In this document: positions 36,969 through 47,335 of the stretch, piece by piece
How positions within the stretch are numbered: position 1 is the stretch's first letter
Layout: every line of letters starts with the position of its first letter
Origin: Psychromonas aquimarina ATCC BAA-1526
GTDB lineage: Bacteria; Pseudomonadota; Gammaproteobacteria; Enterobacterales; Psychromonadaceae
NCBI RefSeq assembly: GCF_000428725.1
Contig: NZ_AUAM01000010.1
Coordinates: 62,001 to 126,000 of the forward strand
Length of the DNA: 64,000 nt
Direction: 5' to 3'
Translations under genes and position numbers: made by a program
The notes under the pieces: generated by a model
Databases searched by the model: none
What the model was told of the DNA's origin: nothing
What the model saw: the letters and a program-made list of their open reading frames with translations, nothing else

Positions 36969-37162
36969 TGGCTCATTTTTGTGACTGTTTTTTTACACAG
37001 TATTAGAATTTCAACAACAACACAAATTAAATCACTGTAAAAACAGTGTTTATGGAACCAATTAACAAAGGCAGAGACTAACATGAACAACACACTTACA
37101 AATGCGGCCGGCAGCCGGTCAGCACAATAATAAGTTTCAACTTCGCCATTGGTACATTAGTT

Positions 37163-37678
37163 ATGAATATAAATATCCCGCTTGTCATGTTAAGCCCGTT
37201 ACTGCTGTCACTTTCAGCCTGTGACGCACAAGAAACTGAAATACCGTCAGAGCCTGCGGAAATGCCGAAAAAAGAACAGGCCGAAAGCGCTCCTGCAGCA
37301 AATGTCAGCGAAGATAAAATCCCGTCTGCTGATGCAGTAAAAGAAAAATCACCGGATAACTGGGATAAAGCCAAAGAGTCAACGGATCAGGCCTGGGAAC
37401 AGGGTAAAAAAGCAGGTGAAGATCTGCTTAAAGCCGGCAAAGATTCCGGCGAAAAAATCTGGGAAGAGAGCAAAGAAGCTTCAACTGAACTTTGGAATTC
37501 CACTAAAAAAAGCTCCGAAGAGGCCTGGAATGAAGGCAGTAAAGCCGGTGAGCAGCTCTGGGATGATGTAAAAGGTAAAAGTAATGAAGTCTGGGATAAA
37601 AGTAATGACAAGCTTGATGAATTATTAAACGACAAGGACAAAAAGAGTGAATTTGAATCTCAGTTTGATGAGATTTAA
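37163..37678 (+). CDS. Lipoprotein with nine 11-residue Trp repeats
   Basis: A 171-residue predicted lipoprotein: signal peptide to a lipobox LSLSAC with Cys at 20, then a Glu/Pro/Ala-rich linker to about residue 64. Residues 65-163 are nine exact 11-residue units, for example DNWDKAKESTD, QAWEQGKKAGE and EAWNEGSKAGE, with Trp at position 3 in seven units and Leu in two. The pattern is amphipathic-helical and recalls LEA group 3 or apolipoprotein repeats, so membrane-surface or envelope-stress binding is plausible. Very hydrophilic otherwise. I do not recognise a named family. A strong terminator follows. Confidence 0.75.
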   Translation: MNINIPLVMLSPLLLSLSACDAQETEIPSEPAEMPKKEQAESAPAANVSEDKIPSADAVKEKSPDNWDKAKESTDQAWEQGKKAGEDLLKAGKDSGEKIWEESKEASTELWNSTKKSSEEAWNEGSKAGEQLWDDVKGKSNEVWDKSNDKLDELLNDKDKKSEFESQFDEI

Positions 37679-37714
37679 CCATCCGACCCCTACTGAATTT
37701 AAACAACTGTACTT

Positions 37715-37764
37715 AACTGTTAAGTTAAAAAACCAGCATTTTCGTTTAACTTAACAGTTTTTTA
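37715..37764 (+). terminator. Terminator after the Trp-repeat lipoprotein
   Basis: AACTGTTAAGTTAAA and TTTAACTTAACAGTT make a perfect 15-bp stem, followed by TTTT. Confidence 0.88.
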
Positions 37765-37873
37765 TCCAATACGTGCAAATAAACATCAAACGAACCAAAA
37801 ACTTAAAAGAACTATTGACAGTTTTGCGGGGACAAAGCAAAATCACCTCGCTTTCAACAGCAAAGAAAATAAC

Positions 37874-37949
37874 GCTCGCTTAACTCAGTTGGTAGAGTGC
37901 CGCCATGACATGGCGTAGGTCACTGGTTCGAGTCCAGTAGCGAGCACCA
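37874..37949 (+). tRNA. tRNA-Val (anticodon GAC)
   Basis: A 76-nt cloverleaf: acceptor GCTCGCT/AGCGAGC, D arm with AGTTGGTA, anticodon loop ATGACAT (anticodon GAC), T loop TTCGAGT, and an encoded CCA. The anticodon stem has one C-T mismatch at its base. Confidence 0.95.
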
Positions 37950-37987
37950 TTTTCTTGTCTGTAACAGCTATTAACATATAAAATAAT

Positions 37988-38063
37988 GCTCGCTTAACTC
38001 AGTTGGTAGAGTGCCGCCATGACATGGCGTAGGTCACTGGTTCGAGTCCAGTAGCGAGCACCA
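37988..38063 (+). tRNA. tRNA-Val (anticodon GAC), second identical copy
   Basis: Identical to the copy 38 bp upstream over all 76 bases, including the anticodon-stem mismatch and encoded CCA. The two form one transcription unit by tandem duplication. Confidence 0.95.
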
Positions 38064-38231
38064 TTTTTCTCCTGCAAGATCTTCTAAAGTTTTACCTGCT
38101 TAAGTCTACCTGTTTTAACCAAATCTAGTTTCATAACATCTTGTGCAATATACGTTTTTAACCTGAAAATCCCATAATCGTTCATGCTGACAGTCCAGCT
38201 TACACGCACCAAAAGTTACTCTAATATGCAG

Positions 38232-38266
38232 ACAGGCATCCATACTGATTTGGCATGGATGCCTGT
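38232..38266 (-). terminator. Hairpin downstream of fbp
   Basis: ACAGGCATCCAT and ATGGATGCCTGT form a 12-bp stem about 70 bp past the fbp stop. Confidence 0.65.
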
Positions 38267-38334
38267 TATTAAATGACAAAGTTTAGCTTTTAATCACAGC
38301 TGGCAAAATCGAAGCATTACGCTATGGTCATTCC

Positions 38335-39336
38335 CTAGCCTGAATATTTAGCCATAAAGTCATTGGTATCTTTAACCATATTCTTACTGCCGCAGAAAAA
38401 AGGTATGCGCTGGTGTAATTCTGTCGGCGTTACTTCCATAATACGGTTATAGCCGTCACTTGCTCTACCGCCCGCCTGCTCAATCAAAAACGCCATCGGA
38501 TTACATTCGTATAATAAACGTAATTTTCCTTTAGGTGCAGAAGCGGTTGAAGGATAGAGATAAATGCCGCCGGTTAATAAATTACGGTGGAAATCGGAAG
38601 CCAGTGAACCGATATAACGTGATGTATAAGGACGGTTTGTTGGTGTATCGATCTCCTGACAGAATTTCAGGTATTTTTTTACCCCGTCCGGAAATTTCAG
38701 GTAATTACCTTCATTGATAGAATAGGTACGCCCGTCTTCCGGAATACGAATATTTTCATGAGAAAGGTAGAATACGCCCAGTGACGGATCGCAGGTAAAT
38801 CCGTGCACACCGTTGCCTGTTGTATAAACCAGCATGGTAGATGAACCATAGATAATATATCCGGCGGCAACCTGTTTAATACCCGGCTGCAGGAAGTCCT
38901 CTAATACTGCCGGCTGACCGACAGGGCTGACACGTTTATAAATTGAAAAAATGGTACCGACGGAAACGTTTACATCAATATTCGAAGAACCGTCCAGCGG
39001 ATCCATCAACACGACATATTTACTGTTGATGCCGCGTTCACTGTTAAAAGAAACAAATTCGTCTTCCTCTTCCGATGCAATACCGCAGACTTCTCCTCGT
39101 GCTTCCAATGCGGCTTTGAATGTTTCATTAGCATACAAATCCATTTTCTGCTGCACTTCCCCCTGCACATTCTCAATGCCGGTTGCCCCGATAATATCAA
39201 CTAAACCGGCTTTATTGATTTCTCTATTTACCACTTTAGCCGCTAAACGGATAGATCCAAGTAATAGAGATAATTCCCCTGTAGCTTCAGGAAAATCCTG
39301 CTGCTTTTCGATGATGTATTCACCAAGTGTGATCAT
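38335..39336 (-). CDS. fbp: Fructose-1,6-bisphosphatase class 1
   Basis: Removes the 1-phosphate of fructose 1,6-bisphosphate in gluconeogenesis. The 333-residue protein has the class 1 metal and catalytic motifs: [20 protein letters not shown], and [15 protein letters not shown] near the C-terminus. Length matches E. coli Fbp. A 262-bp repeat lies immediately upstream. Nothing unusual is seen. Confidence 0.96.
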   Translation of the reverse strand: MITLGEYIIEKQQDFPEATGELSLLLGSIRLAAKVVNREINKAGLVDIIGATGIENVQGEVQQKMDLYANETFKAALEARGEVCGIASEEEDEFVSFNSERGINSKYVVLMDPLDGSSNIDVNVSVGTIFSIYKRVSPVGQPAVLEDFLQPGIKQVAAGYIIYGSSTMLVYTTGNGVHGFTCDPSLGVFYLSHENIRIPEDGRTYSINEGNYLKFPDGVKKYLKFCQEIDTPTNRPYTSRYIGSLASDFHRNLLTGGIYLYPSTASAPKGKLRLLYECNPMAFLIEQAGGRASDGYNRIMEVTPTELHQRIPFFCGSKNMVKDTNDFMAKYSG

Positions 39337-39391
39337 GTTTGTCCCTTTCTAATAATGCAATGGTACTTTGAACGAAATTACTTAGTTTAAA

Positions 39392-39653
39392 ATACCCGTT
39401 ACCAATCAAAATGCATTTATCAGTCACCCGCTCGGATACCAAGACAAGGCGCAGCATGATGACAATGGCGGGCCCTTATCGAATGCTGCAACGCAGTATT
39501 GGTTTTCGAGCGAGTGACCCTCGGGCAAGCCGAGAGGCAAACATCTTCGTTGTTGTGAAGCCTCGATTTAACCAGTTAGATCTTCATCTTCACGCCTAGA
39601 AGCTGCCCACCTCTCGACTTGCTGATTTTTGCATCTTGAATGATAACGGGTAT
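39392..39653. repeat. 262-bp repeat element, copy 2 (MITE-like)
   Basis: Terminal inverted repeats ATACCCGTTACCAATCAA (left) and TTGAATGATAACGGGTAT (right). The interior matches the element at 17482-17743 in the opposite direction, with exactly the same length. It lies between fbp and the LysR gene. Short open frames across it are not genes. Confidence 0.85.
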
Positions 39654-39854
39654 AGATACTGCCGATATAATAAGCAGCACTGTCTTTCAGTGGTTATTGT
39701 GAATAAAAAACACGCAATGATATATACCGGTTTGAAAAAGCTCTGTTTACATTTGGAAAAGATAGTGATTCTTTCTGTGCGGAAACTATCTTTTAAGTGG
39801 AGTACGCCCGGGTAATTTTGTAATATAGACTTTTTGCCTATACAGGAATCGATT

Positions 39855-40793
39855 ATGAAAAGCCGAGCTAATCAGATGCTTATCTTACACATCTTAAAAA
39901 TTAGCGGCAATTTCACCAAGGCGGCTGAAAGATTAGGGGTTTCTACTTCTTATGTCAGTAAACAACTGATGCAGTTAGAATCTGAGCTCAAGGTTCAGCT
40001 TGTACAAAGAACGACTCGAAACCTGGCATTAACTGATGCGGGAATTGAATATGCTGAGTATTGCGCACAGTTACATTCAATTGTGCAGAATGCAGAAGCG
40101 GCAATGATGGATGCCACCGCGCAGATGTCCGGTACCATACGTCTAGCGCTGCCCCGTTCTTTCGGCATACTGCATGTTATTCCGGTCTTAGATGAACTGC
40201 AGGAAAGATATCCAGAAATTAATTTTGAAATCACGCTGACGGATCGAAAAATTGATATGTTAAATGAAGATGTTCATTTATGGATAACAACCTATGAGAA
40301 TATTAATGAAAGTTATATAGCGCAGAGAGTTGCTGATGGTAACTTTGTGCTTGCAGCCTCTCCTAAGTACCTTAAAAGCCATGCTGCACCGACACATCCA
40401 CAAGATTTATTAGATCATAATTGTGTTATTTATCACAGCAGTACACGTGACTATAGCCATTGGCCGTTTATTAAAAATAATGAGCAGTTAAATATCCATG
40501 TATCGGGGAACTACCGCGTAGATCTTTCTGAAGCGGTAAGAGATGCAGTGATTGCCGACCATGGTATCGGTTATATCGCGACTTACTTGTTATCAGATGA
40601 ATTTGAAACCGGAAAACTAGTTCAGCTGCTTCCTGACTGGAAAGCAAATTTAGTGATGCCTGTTTATGCTGTTTACCCTCGTAAAAAGCACCTTCCGGAA
40701 AGGCTTACTGCCGTTATCTCTTTTCTAAAAGAAAGTATTAAATGTCCCCCCTACTGGGATGCGGCTTTGAGCCCCTGGCTTAAAAACAGTTAA
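39855..40793 (+). CDS. LysR-family transcriptional regulator
   Basis: A 312-residue LysR regulator from ATG 39855 (MKSRANQ), which has AGGA seven bases upstream; the frame extends to a TTG seven codons earlier. The N-terminal helix-turn-helix reads ISGNFTKAAERLGVSTSYVS then LMQLESELKVQL. The substrate-binding domain follows (LPRSFGILHVIPVLDEL, AVIADHGIGYIATYL). It is monocistronic, with a terminator at 40799. Its ligand and targets cannot be judged; no divergent partner gene is present. Confidence 0.9.
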   Translation: MKSRANQMLILHILKISGNFTKAAERLGVSTSYVSKQLMQLESELKVQLVQRTTRNLALTDAGIEYAEYCAQLHSIVQNAEAAMMDATAQMSGTIRLALPRSFGILHVIPVLDELQERYPEINFEITLTDRKIDMLNEDVHLWITTYENINESYIAQRVADGNFVLAASPKYLKSHAAPTHPQDLLDHNCVIYHSSTRDYSHWPFIKNNEQLNIHVSGNYRVDLSEAVRDAVIADHGIGYIATYLLSDEFETGKLVQLLPDWKANLVMPVYAVYPRKKHLPERLTAVISFLKESIKCPPYWDAALSPWLKNS

Positions 40794-40798
40794 TCAAT

Positions 40799-40828
40799 AA
40801 AAGGCTCAATTTGAGCCTTTTTGTTTTT
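40799..40828 (+). terminator. Terminator after the LysR gene
   Basis: AAAAGGCTCAA and TTGAGCCTTTT stem, then TTTTTAAG. Confidence 0.9.
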
Positions 40829-40841
40829 AAGCTGCCTGCGT

Positions 40842-41026
40842 TTATATTTGTCCTTTATCTCTAATCTTTTGTTTTAGCCCTGCATCTTTTCCATACGGCA
40901 ATAATGTTTTTACGAAATCCTATATATCCAGTCTCTGCTCGGGCGTAATATGAATGACAGCATTTCTTCTACCTATGTAAATACTGAAGTAGATTAATGT
41001 CAGATTTATAAACAGCAGCTTTACGC
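40842..41026 (-). pseudogene. Possible decayed reading frame, unidentified
   Basis: The minus strand reads NAVIHITPEQRLDI, a TAG, then DFVKTLLPYGKDAGLKQKIR to a TAA, preceded by a hydrophobic stretch. It looks like coding sequence broken by a stop, but I cannot name it and find no start. The rest of the 416-bp gap before deoA shows nothing else. Confidence 0.3.
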
Positions 41027-41209
41027 GCAGAATTTAAACACGCTAGATGACGATAACAGGGTTCAACAAGTGATTGAGCTTTGTTATAAGACAAAAACAG
41101 TTGCAGATACCGGTTCCAGTTATACTCGTTTATCCTCTTTCTAAAATAAGAGGTAATTGACTATAACTATTCTACAATTTAAAACTCAATGAAGAGTTTG
41201 GAGACACAG

Positions 41210-42541
41210 ATGTTTTTACCTCAGGAAATTATTCGTAAAAAACGTGACGGCCAAGTACTGACCGCCGAAGAGATCAATTTTTTTATTCAGGGAATAACAA
41301 ACGACACCATTTCTGAAAGTCAGACAGGTGCTTTTGCGATGACGGTTTTCTTCAATGAAATGACCATGCCTGAGCGTATTGCCCTTACTTGTGCGATGCG
41401 TGATTCTGGTATGGTGGTTAACTGGGACCATATGAATTTTGGCGGCCCGATTGTAGATAAGCATTCAACGGGTGGCGTTGGTGATGTAACTTCTTTAATG
41501 TTAGGTCCAATGGTTGCTGCCTGCGGTGGTTTTGTACCTATGATTTCCGGCCGCGGCCTGGGTCATACGGGCGGCACATTAGATAAACTAGAGTCTATTC
41601 CTGGTTATAACATTACCCCGGATAATGACGGTTTTGGTCAAGTGACTAAAGATGCCGGTGTTGCGATTATTGGTCAAACGGGTGACCTTGCTCCTGCTGA
41701 TAAGCGTGTTTACGCAATCCGTGATATCACCGCTACAGTTGACAGTATTTCACTGATCACCGCTTCTATTCTTTCTAAGAAACTGGCGGCAGGTCTTGAC
41801 TCATTAGTAATGGATGTAAAAGTGGGTTCCGGTGCTTTCATGCCTACCTATGAAGCATCTGAAGAGCTTGCTAAATCAATTGTCGGCGTAGCGAATGGAG
41901 CTGGTACAAAAACCACTGCTATTCTGACCGATATGAACCAGGTGTTAGCCTCTTCTGCGGGTAATGCACTAGAAGTACGTGAAGCGGTACAATTTTTAAC
42001 AGGTGAATATAGAAATCCGCGTTTACATGAAATTACCATGGCACTTTGTGCTGAAATGCTGGTTTTAGGTCACTTAGCCAAAGACAGCACAGAAGCGCGT
42101 GAAAAACTGCAGGCTGTTCTCGATGACGGCAGTGCCGCACGATGCTTCGGCAAAATGGTTGCGGGTCTTGGCGGACCGGAAGACTTTGTTGAAAACTATG
42201 AAAACTATTTAGAAAAAGCACCTATCGCTAAACCTGTTTATGCAAAAGACAGCGGCATTGTTTCAGCAATGGACACCCGAGCAATTGGTATGGCAGTGGT
42301 AAGCATGGGCGGCGGACGCCGTGTTGCGACCGATGAGATCGATTATGCGGTTGGTTTTGATCAGTTTATCCGCTTAGGTGAAACAGCAGACAGTCAGAAA
42401 CCATTAGCTGTTATTCATGCACGCAGTGAAGCACAATGGCTGGAAGCTGCAGATGCCCTGCTTGAAGCGATTAAAGTCGGTAGTGAACCTTACGTAGCGA
42501 CACCTGATGTTTACCGTCAGATTCGTGCTGAAGATATTTAA
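41210..42541 (+). CDS. deoA: Thymidine phosphorylase
   Basis: Converts thymidine and phosphate to thymine and deoxyribose 1-phosphate. From ATG 41210 ([14 protein letters not shown], the family start, with GGAG six bases upstream) it has 443 residues; E. coli DeoA has 440. The phosphate and nucleoside sites are visible: [13 protein letters not shown] and [22 protein letters not shown]. It stands alone here rather than in a deoCABD operon. A 13-bp stem terminator follows. Confidence 0.95.
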   Translation: MFLPQEIIRKKRDGQVLTAEEINFFIQGITNDTISESQTGAFAMTVFFNEMTMPERIALTCAMRDSGMVVNWDHMNFGGPIVDKHSTGGVGDVTSLMLGPMVAACGGFVPMISGRGLGHTGGTLDKLESIPGYNITPDNDGFGQVTKDAGVAIIGQTGDLAPADKRVYAIRDITATVDSISLITASILSKKLAAGLDSLVMDVKVGSGAFMPTYEASEELAKSIVGVANGAGTKTTAILTDMNQVLASSAGNALEVREAVQFLTGEYRNPRLHEITMALCAEMLVLGHLAKDSTEAREKLQAVLDDGSAARCFGKMVAGLGGPEDFVENYENYLEKAPIAKPVYAKDSGIVSAMDTRAIGMAVVSMGGGRRVATDEIDYAVGFDQFIRLGETADSQKPLAVIHARSEAQWLEAADALLEAIKVGSEPYVATPDVYRQIRAEDI

Positions 42542-42551
42542 TTGTTACTAG

Positions 42552-42587
42552 GCTTAAAGAGCTGTGATATTTTTCAGCTCTTTAAGC
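42552..42587 (+). terminator. Hairpin after deoA
   Basis: GCTTAAAGAGCTG and CAGCTCTTTAAGC form a 13-bp stem just past the stop. Confidence 0.78.
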
Positions 42588-43039
42588 ATTACTCAATAAA
42601 CAGATGCTGCAGTCACAGCAATAAGTACAGGAAGAATAATAACCCTTTAGCAAAAATATTGATTTAATTTCAGCGCATTACACTCCAATGCGGCAAAATA
42701 TTATAAGAATTTATTCTTCTCCTTCGTCAATATACCTGTTTCTACCCGATTGGCAGGCACAGTCCAGCATTATTCCTACTACTCGTTTCATACAAAGGCA
42801 TTTCGTTTATTAGCCGTCAAACAAGCCCAGTTGAGGCTGAGCCCTGTCTTCAGATAAAAATTCAACGTCTAAATCCCCTCTGATTTGTCTATGGCAACTT
42901 TGCTTAAACGAAAAATGACGCTTATTCTTCTTATGCTGAACTTCTATTTACAGGCGGCTGTAAGTAGAACAAGCAAATAACAAGATGACCTGAAATACTG
43001 CTAATTACTAGTTTAAATCATTGAAATTGAGGATTGCTT
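42588..43039. other. Intergenic region before the ABC operon
   Basis: About 450 bp, AT-rich, no gene or repeat that I can support. The operon promoter should lie near its end. Confidence 0.4.
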
Positions 43040-43714
43040 TTGTCTTTAATTATTGCATCACTTAACCATCAAATTGCTGATGGTGATAATCACCGGCAGA
43101 TTTTGTCGGATATTAGTTTATCTGTATCACAGAGTGAATGTATTGCATTAATGGGTGACAGCGGCAGTGGTAAAACAACCTTACTCAACCTGATTGCAGG
43201 ACTTGAACCGATACAACAAGGCAGTATTAGTATTGCAGGTTTACAACTGGCACAAGCGACGGAGAAAAAACTCAGTGAGCTAAGAAAAAAACACCTCAGT
43301 ATAATTTTCCAGCAGTACAATTTGCTGTCTAACCTGTCAGTGCTGGATAATATTGAATTCAGCGCACGTTTAGCTGGTCGTTATGATGCATTACTTTGCA
43401 GCACGCTTACAAAGCAGCTGGATATTCACAGCCTGCTGCATAAGTATCCGGCAACACTTTCCGGGGGGGAAATGCAGCGTGTTGCTATTGCACGTGCACT
43501 TAGTGCTCAGCCTAAATTGTTACTTGCTGATGAGCCGACCGGTAATCTTGATGAAAACAACAGTACATGTGTTGTTGAATTATTAGTCAAGTTAGCAAAA
43601 CTTCATAACACTGCATTATTAATGGTCACCCATAGTGCGAATGTTGCTCAGAGAATGGATAAAATTTATCGATTAGCTGACGGTCAACTAACGTTAGTTG
43701 ATAAGGCACTTTAA
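43040..43714 (+). CDS. ABC transporter ATPase, LolD/MacB type
   Basis: A 224-residue ATPase of the LolD/MacB class. Walker A GDSGSGKTTLLN, signature LSGGEMQRVAIARAL, Walker B KLLLADEPTGNLDE and the switch His in VTHSA are present. Start chosen at TTG 43040, seven bases after GAGGA; the TTG two codons earlier is too close to the Shine-Dalgarno. It is coupled to the FtsX-like permease (TAATG overlap). With the AttH-like third gene it is a conserved three-gene cassette of unknown cargo. Confidence 0.9.
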   Translation: MSLIIASLNHQIADGDNHRQILSDISLSVSQSECIALMGDSGSGKTTLLNLIAGLEPIQQGSISIAGLQLAQATEKKLSELRKKHLSIIFQQYNLLSNLSVLDNIEFSARLAGRYDALLCSTLTKQLDIHSLLHKYPATLSGGEMQRVAIARALSAQPKLLLADEPTGNLDENNSTCVVELLVKLAKLHNTALLMVTHSANVAQRMDKIYRLADGQLTLVDKAL

Positions 43715-46179
43715 TGGAGGATAAAAAATCGACCAGTACAAACGGCAAACCGGCATACCGGGATCTCTTTCTGGTATTGAAAACCCAGGTCGCGGAATAT
43801 AAAAACACCCCTTTATTAAACCTAGGATTTATTGTCAGCCTGGCCATAGCGACAAGTACCTTGTTATCTATTTTGGTCTTAAATCATGCCAGTAAGCAGC
43901 AGTATCAACAGGCAAACCTGCAGTTAAAAAATCCAGTGGCTTTTCATATCGTTGCAAAGCCCGGTGCAAAACTTACTAAGGGTGATTTTGCAGCCTTAAG
44001 AAAACAAGGTTTTACGCAGATAACCCCGGTATTAACCTTCATAAAAAAACTGGCTAATGGAAAACGTCTTTCCTTCAGAGCTATTGATATGTTAGCGCTG
44101 AGCATCATGAAACCTGAAAGCTTTAACAGCCAGACGGTGCTGCTTAACCAAACATACCGAGATACATTATCTTTGTCCGAAGGGACTAACACAGATCAAG
44201 TTAAAAAAACTAAAAATGCAGATAAGGATAACCAGGCAGCTGCTCATAATCACTTTGTATTAGCAGACCAAAGGTCTATTGCCTTTAGTTTAACAGCCGC
44301 AGAACAATGGGGTAACGTTGCGCTGCTGGATATTGCGCTTGCCTGGCAGTTATTCCCTGAAGAAGGTGATTTTAGCTATCTAATGGTCGCGCCACTTAGC
44401 AAAAAAAATAAACAGCAACTGGAATCAGCATTACCCGGGCACTTAACGCTATATAAACCATGGTCCGTAGAGGAACGGCTGGGCCTTGCCGATGCACTGC
44501 ACCTGAACCTCAATGTGCTGGCTATATTGGGGTTTATTATGAGTATGTTTATTGCATTTCAAGCCGGCAGTCAGGCGTGGCACAAGCGTGGTAAATTAGC
44601 AGCACAATTACGTTTGTTAGGTGTGCAGTTACAAACCCTAAAAACAGCCATGTTGATCGAATTATTATTTCTGCTGATAGCAGCTTCCGGGCTAGGCATA
44701 CTGATAACTGCCGTTTTAATTTCAGTTTTATTACCATTACTTGGTTTAACCCTTAGCCAGATCTATTTACTTAACAGCAGTGGTCATTTTGTATGGCAAT
44801 GGCAATACGTAATATGGGCATTTATAATTTCATCGTCAGCAGTATTACTTGCGTTATTCAAGCAGTTTAAGCTTATCAGTACTGCCCATATTGCTCTTTC
44901 TGCAAGAGCATCAACGGAGCGCTTTCCTTATCTTCAAACCTCAGCAGCCGGCATTATTTTGTTACTGCTGTTTTTGCTTTGGCCGAGCAGTAACTGGTTT
45001 CAGCTTATGGCGAAGTACGGATTGTTATTAATAGCAAGTGTTGCACTACTGCCAATTTTTTTACAATTGATGCTTTTTGTAAGCGGATACTTACTTAATT
45101 CTTTTCGCTTTAAATACATTTTTAAAGATGCCGCCAGGCAGATTGCACGACGCTATTTACCGCTTGCAGCATTCTATTTAGCGCTAACTTCAAGTATTGC
45201 AGGCGCCTTAATGGTGAATAGTTTTGAGGCGGCTTTTGATAAATATATTGATCAGCAGTTAAGCTCAGATATCTTTATTCGCCATAAGAGCTGGCAGAAT
45301 CAACAAGTAGTAGAATGGTTAAACAATAAATCAGAAGTTGAACAATACATTTTATTTCAACATACCCGGGCACAAGTCGATAATGAGTCAGTCAAGGTTT
45401 CAAGCTACCAGTCTGCTCGCCAGCTTGAATCATTACTATTCAAATCTTCATCAAGCACACTAGATCAGGGGTGTTATATCAATGAACAGCTAGCTTTAAA
45501 GAAACAACTTTCTGTCGACCAGACCTTACTCTTATCGCAAGGCGGCAAACAATATAAGTGTAAGATAAAAGGCATTTATTACGATTACGGCTACCCGGGG
45601 TTATCTGCAGCTTTGAATAAACAACGAATAACAAAAGTGTTTAACGGCTGGGTTGATACTGGTTTCGGGGTGTTTTTTAAAGCGGGCAAATCGATAAACA
45701 AACAAGATATGTTAATGACAATCGAATTAGAAGAGCAGCAGATCTATGAACCACAACAAATAAAGAAACGAGCACTTGCTATCTTCTCTCAAACCTTTGT
45801 ACTTATGAATGCCATTGTAGCGCTATTACTTTCAATCGCATGTTTGGGGCTGTTTTTGTCTGCAAACAGTTTAGAGCTGGCCCGCAAAACTGATTTATAC
45901 ATTCTTTGCAGTTTGGGATACAGCAAAATGGAGTTGTTTACTCACATGTTGATACAATGGTTACTGCTTGCTTTAGGGACCATTCTGCTGAGCTGGCCAA
46001 TAGCAGTAATTCTAGCTGATGCATTAGTAAACAAAGTACTGCCAGCCTCATTCGGCTGGTCGATGCCGCTTATGTTAAATGTTGCCCCTTTTGCAGTCAG
46101 CAGCTTACTTGCTTTGTTATTTTTAATTCCCGCGTTAAGTATTCCCCTGTTTAAACTTAATGTCAGATCCAGCTTATGA
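43714..46179 (+). CDS. FtsX-family ABC permease
   Basis: An 821-residue inner-membrane permease with two FtsX-type units: a membrane segment near residue 30, blocks near 270-430 and at the C-terminus (IVALLLSIACLGLFLSANS, LLALGTILLSWPIAVILA), and large periplasmic parts between. It pairs with the ATPase just upstream. Such mechanotransmission-type systems move lipids or lipoproteins rather than small solutes. Its stop overlaps the next gene by four bases. Confidence 0.87.
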   Translation: MEDKKSTSTNGKPAYRDLFLVLKTQVAEYKNTPLLNLGFIVSLAIATSTLLSILVLNHASKQQYQQANLQLKNPVAFHIVAKPGAKLTKGDFAALRKQGFTQITPVLTFIKKLANGKRLSFRAIDMLALSIMKPESFNSQTVLLNQTYRDTLSLSEGTNTDQVKKTKNADKDNQAAAHNHFVLADQRSIAFSLTAAEQWGNVALLDIALAWQLFPEEGDFSYLMVAPLSKKNKQQLESALPGHLTLYKPWSVEERLGLADALHLNLNVLAILGFIMSMFIAFQAGSQAWHKRGKLAAQLRLLGVQLQTLKTAMLIELLFLLIAASGLGILITAVLISVLLPLLGLTLSQIYLLNSSGHFVWQWQYVIWAFIISSSAVLLALFKQFKLISTAHIALSARASTERFPYLQTSAAGIILLLLFLLWPSSNWFQLMAKYGLLLIASVALLPIFLQLMLFVSGYLLNSFRFKYIFKDAARQIARRYLPLAAFYLALTSSIAGALMVNSFEAAFDKYIDQQLSSDIFIRHKSWQNQQVVEWLNNKSEVEQYILFQHTRAQVDNESVKVSSYQSARQLESLLFKSSSSTLDQGCYINEQLALKKQLSVDQTLLLSQGGKQYKCKIKGIYYDYGYPGLSAALNKQRITKVFNGWVDTGFGVFFKAGKSINKQDMLMTIELEEQQIYEPQQIKKRALAIFSQTFVLMNAIVALLLSIACLGLFLSANSLELARKTDLYILCSLGYSKMELFTHMLIQWLLLALGTILLSWPIAVILADALVNKVLPASFGWSMPLMLNVAPFAVSSLLALLFLIPALSIPLFKLNVRSSL

Positions 46180-47327
46180 ATGTGATAAAAAGCAGCAGAC
46201 GTCATTTTTACTTACTGCTGATAATAGTGTTTCTACTAGTATCAGGCCTATTGGCCGCTTATTTAATAACAGCAGATCTACCTAGTCGAAATCCTCTAAA
46301 AAAACTGGCTGATGATCAGCAGCAATATACACAAGCCTCTGCAGGTAATAATATTACCTTTCCTAAAGCCCATTCACCTCATAAAGGCTATCGACATGAA
46401 TGGTGGTACTTAACGACTAATTTAACTTCCGAGAACGGTCAGCGTTTTGCCAGTCAATGGACATTATTTCGCACCGCTGTAAATAACCGCCACTGGTATT
46501 TTGCTCATGCGGCGTTAGCGGATACAAAAGAGCACCTTTCTGCATTTCGTAACGGCAGAGAAGAGCTTGGTAATGTAGAAGTTTCTGATAGACCTTTTCG
46601 AGCAGTTATTGATGACTGGATATGGCAGTCATCTGCACAGTTATTACCCGCCAGGCTCAGTTATGGCTCTTCAAATTACGGCGGCAGCAATGAGCCGCTC
46701 AAGAACGCTTCTGCACAAGACCCTGTTTTAGAAAGTGAAGATCTTGAGCAGGAAAACTGGCAGGTGAAATTATCATTATCCAGTTCAAAACCTTTTTATC
46801 TGCAGGGAAATAAAGGCTTTAGTAAAAAGCATCACAGTGAAGATATTGCCAGTCACTATTATTCCCAGCCCTTCATTGATGTAAAAGGTGAAATATTATG
46901 GCAGGGGAAACGGCAAAGAGTAACTGGAAATGCATGGTTTGATCGGGAATGGGGATCCAGTATGCTCGCGCAGGATCAGCAGGGTTGGGACTGGTTTTCA
47001 TTACGCTTATCCAAAGATAAAGCGCTGATGATTTACCGCATTCGCTCCCAGGAAGATGATTTTCTATACGGCAGCCTGATGCACAGCAGCGGCAAGATAG
47101 ATATCTTAGAAATTAAGGATATCAATCTGCAAAGCCGCCTTATAAGTGAGCTTGGTTATCCGCAGGCTTTTACCTTAAAGGTCGAATCTCAAGGTATTGA
47201 CATTAATATAGATATAATCAATAACAAGCAGATCATGCGTTTTGCTATTGAATACTTCGAGGGAATGGTAACTTTTAATGGATCACATACTGGTCAGGGA
47301 TTCGTGGAAATGACTGGATATAATTAA
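46176..47327 (+). CDS. AttH/CrtC-like lipocalin-fold protein, membrane-anchored
   Basis: A 383-residue protein with one N-terminal transmembrane anchor (residues 12-32) and a periplasmic domain of the AttH/hydroxyneurosporene-synthase-like type: HEWWYLTTNL, FASQWTLFRT, GNAWFDREWGSS and DWFSLRL. Family members with this fold are lipocalin-like and often travel with LolD/FtsX-type permeases, so it may bind the transported lipid. Last gene of the operon; a 160-bp repeat follows. Confidence 0.82.
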   Translation: MNVIKSSRRHFYLLLIIVFLLVSGLLAAYLITADLPSRNPLKKLADDQQQYTQASAGNNITFPKAHSPHKGYRHEWWYLTTNLTSENGQRFASQWTLFRTAVNNRHWYFAHAALADTKEHLSAFRNGREELGNVEVSDRPFRAVIDDWIWQSSAQLLPARLSYGSSNYGGSNEPLKNASAQDPVLESEDLEQENWQVKLSLSSSKPFYLQGNKGFSKKHHSEDIASHYYSQPFIDVKGEILWQGKRQRVTGNAWFDREWGSSMLAQDQQGWDWFSLRLSKDKALMIYRIRSQEDDFLYGSLMHSSGKIDILEIKDINLQSRLISELGYPQAFTLKVESQGIDINIDIINNKQIMRFAIEYFEGMVTFNGSHTGQGFVEMTGYN

Positions 47328-47335
47328 CGGCAGTT

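Noticed and set aside
37874..38063. Tandem tRNA-Val as an integration site for the island
   Set aside because: No integrase gene or tRNA-end duplication was seen, and topB and a lipoprotein gene lie between them and the island.
39411..39599. Short open frame inside the repeat at 39392-39653
   Set aside because: The whole stretch is repeat sequence shared with the copy at 17482 with no conserved frame.
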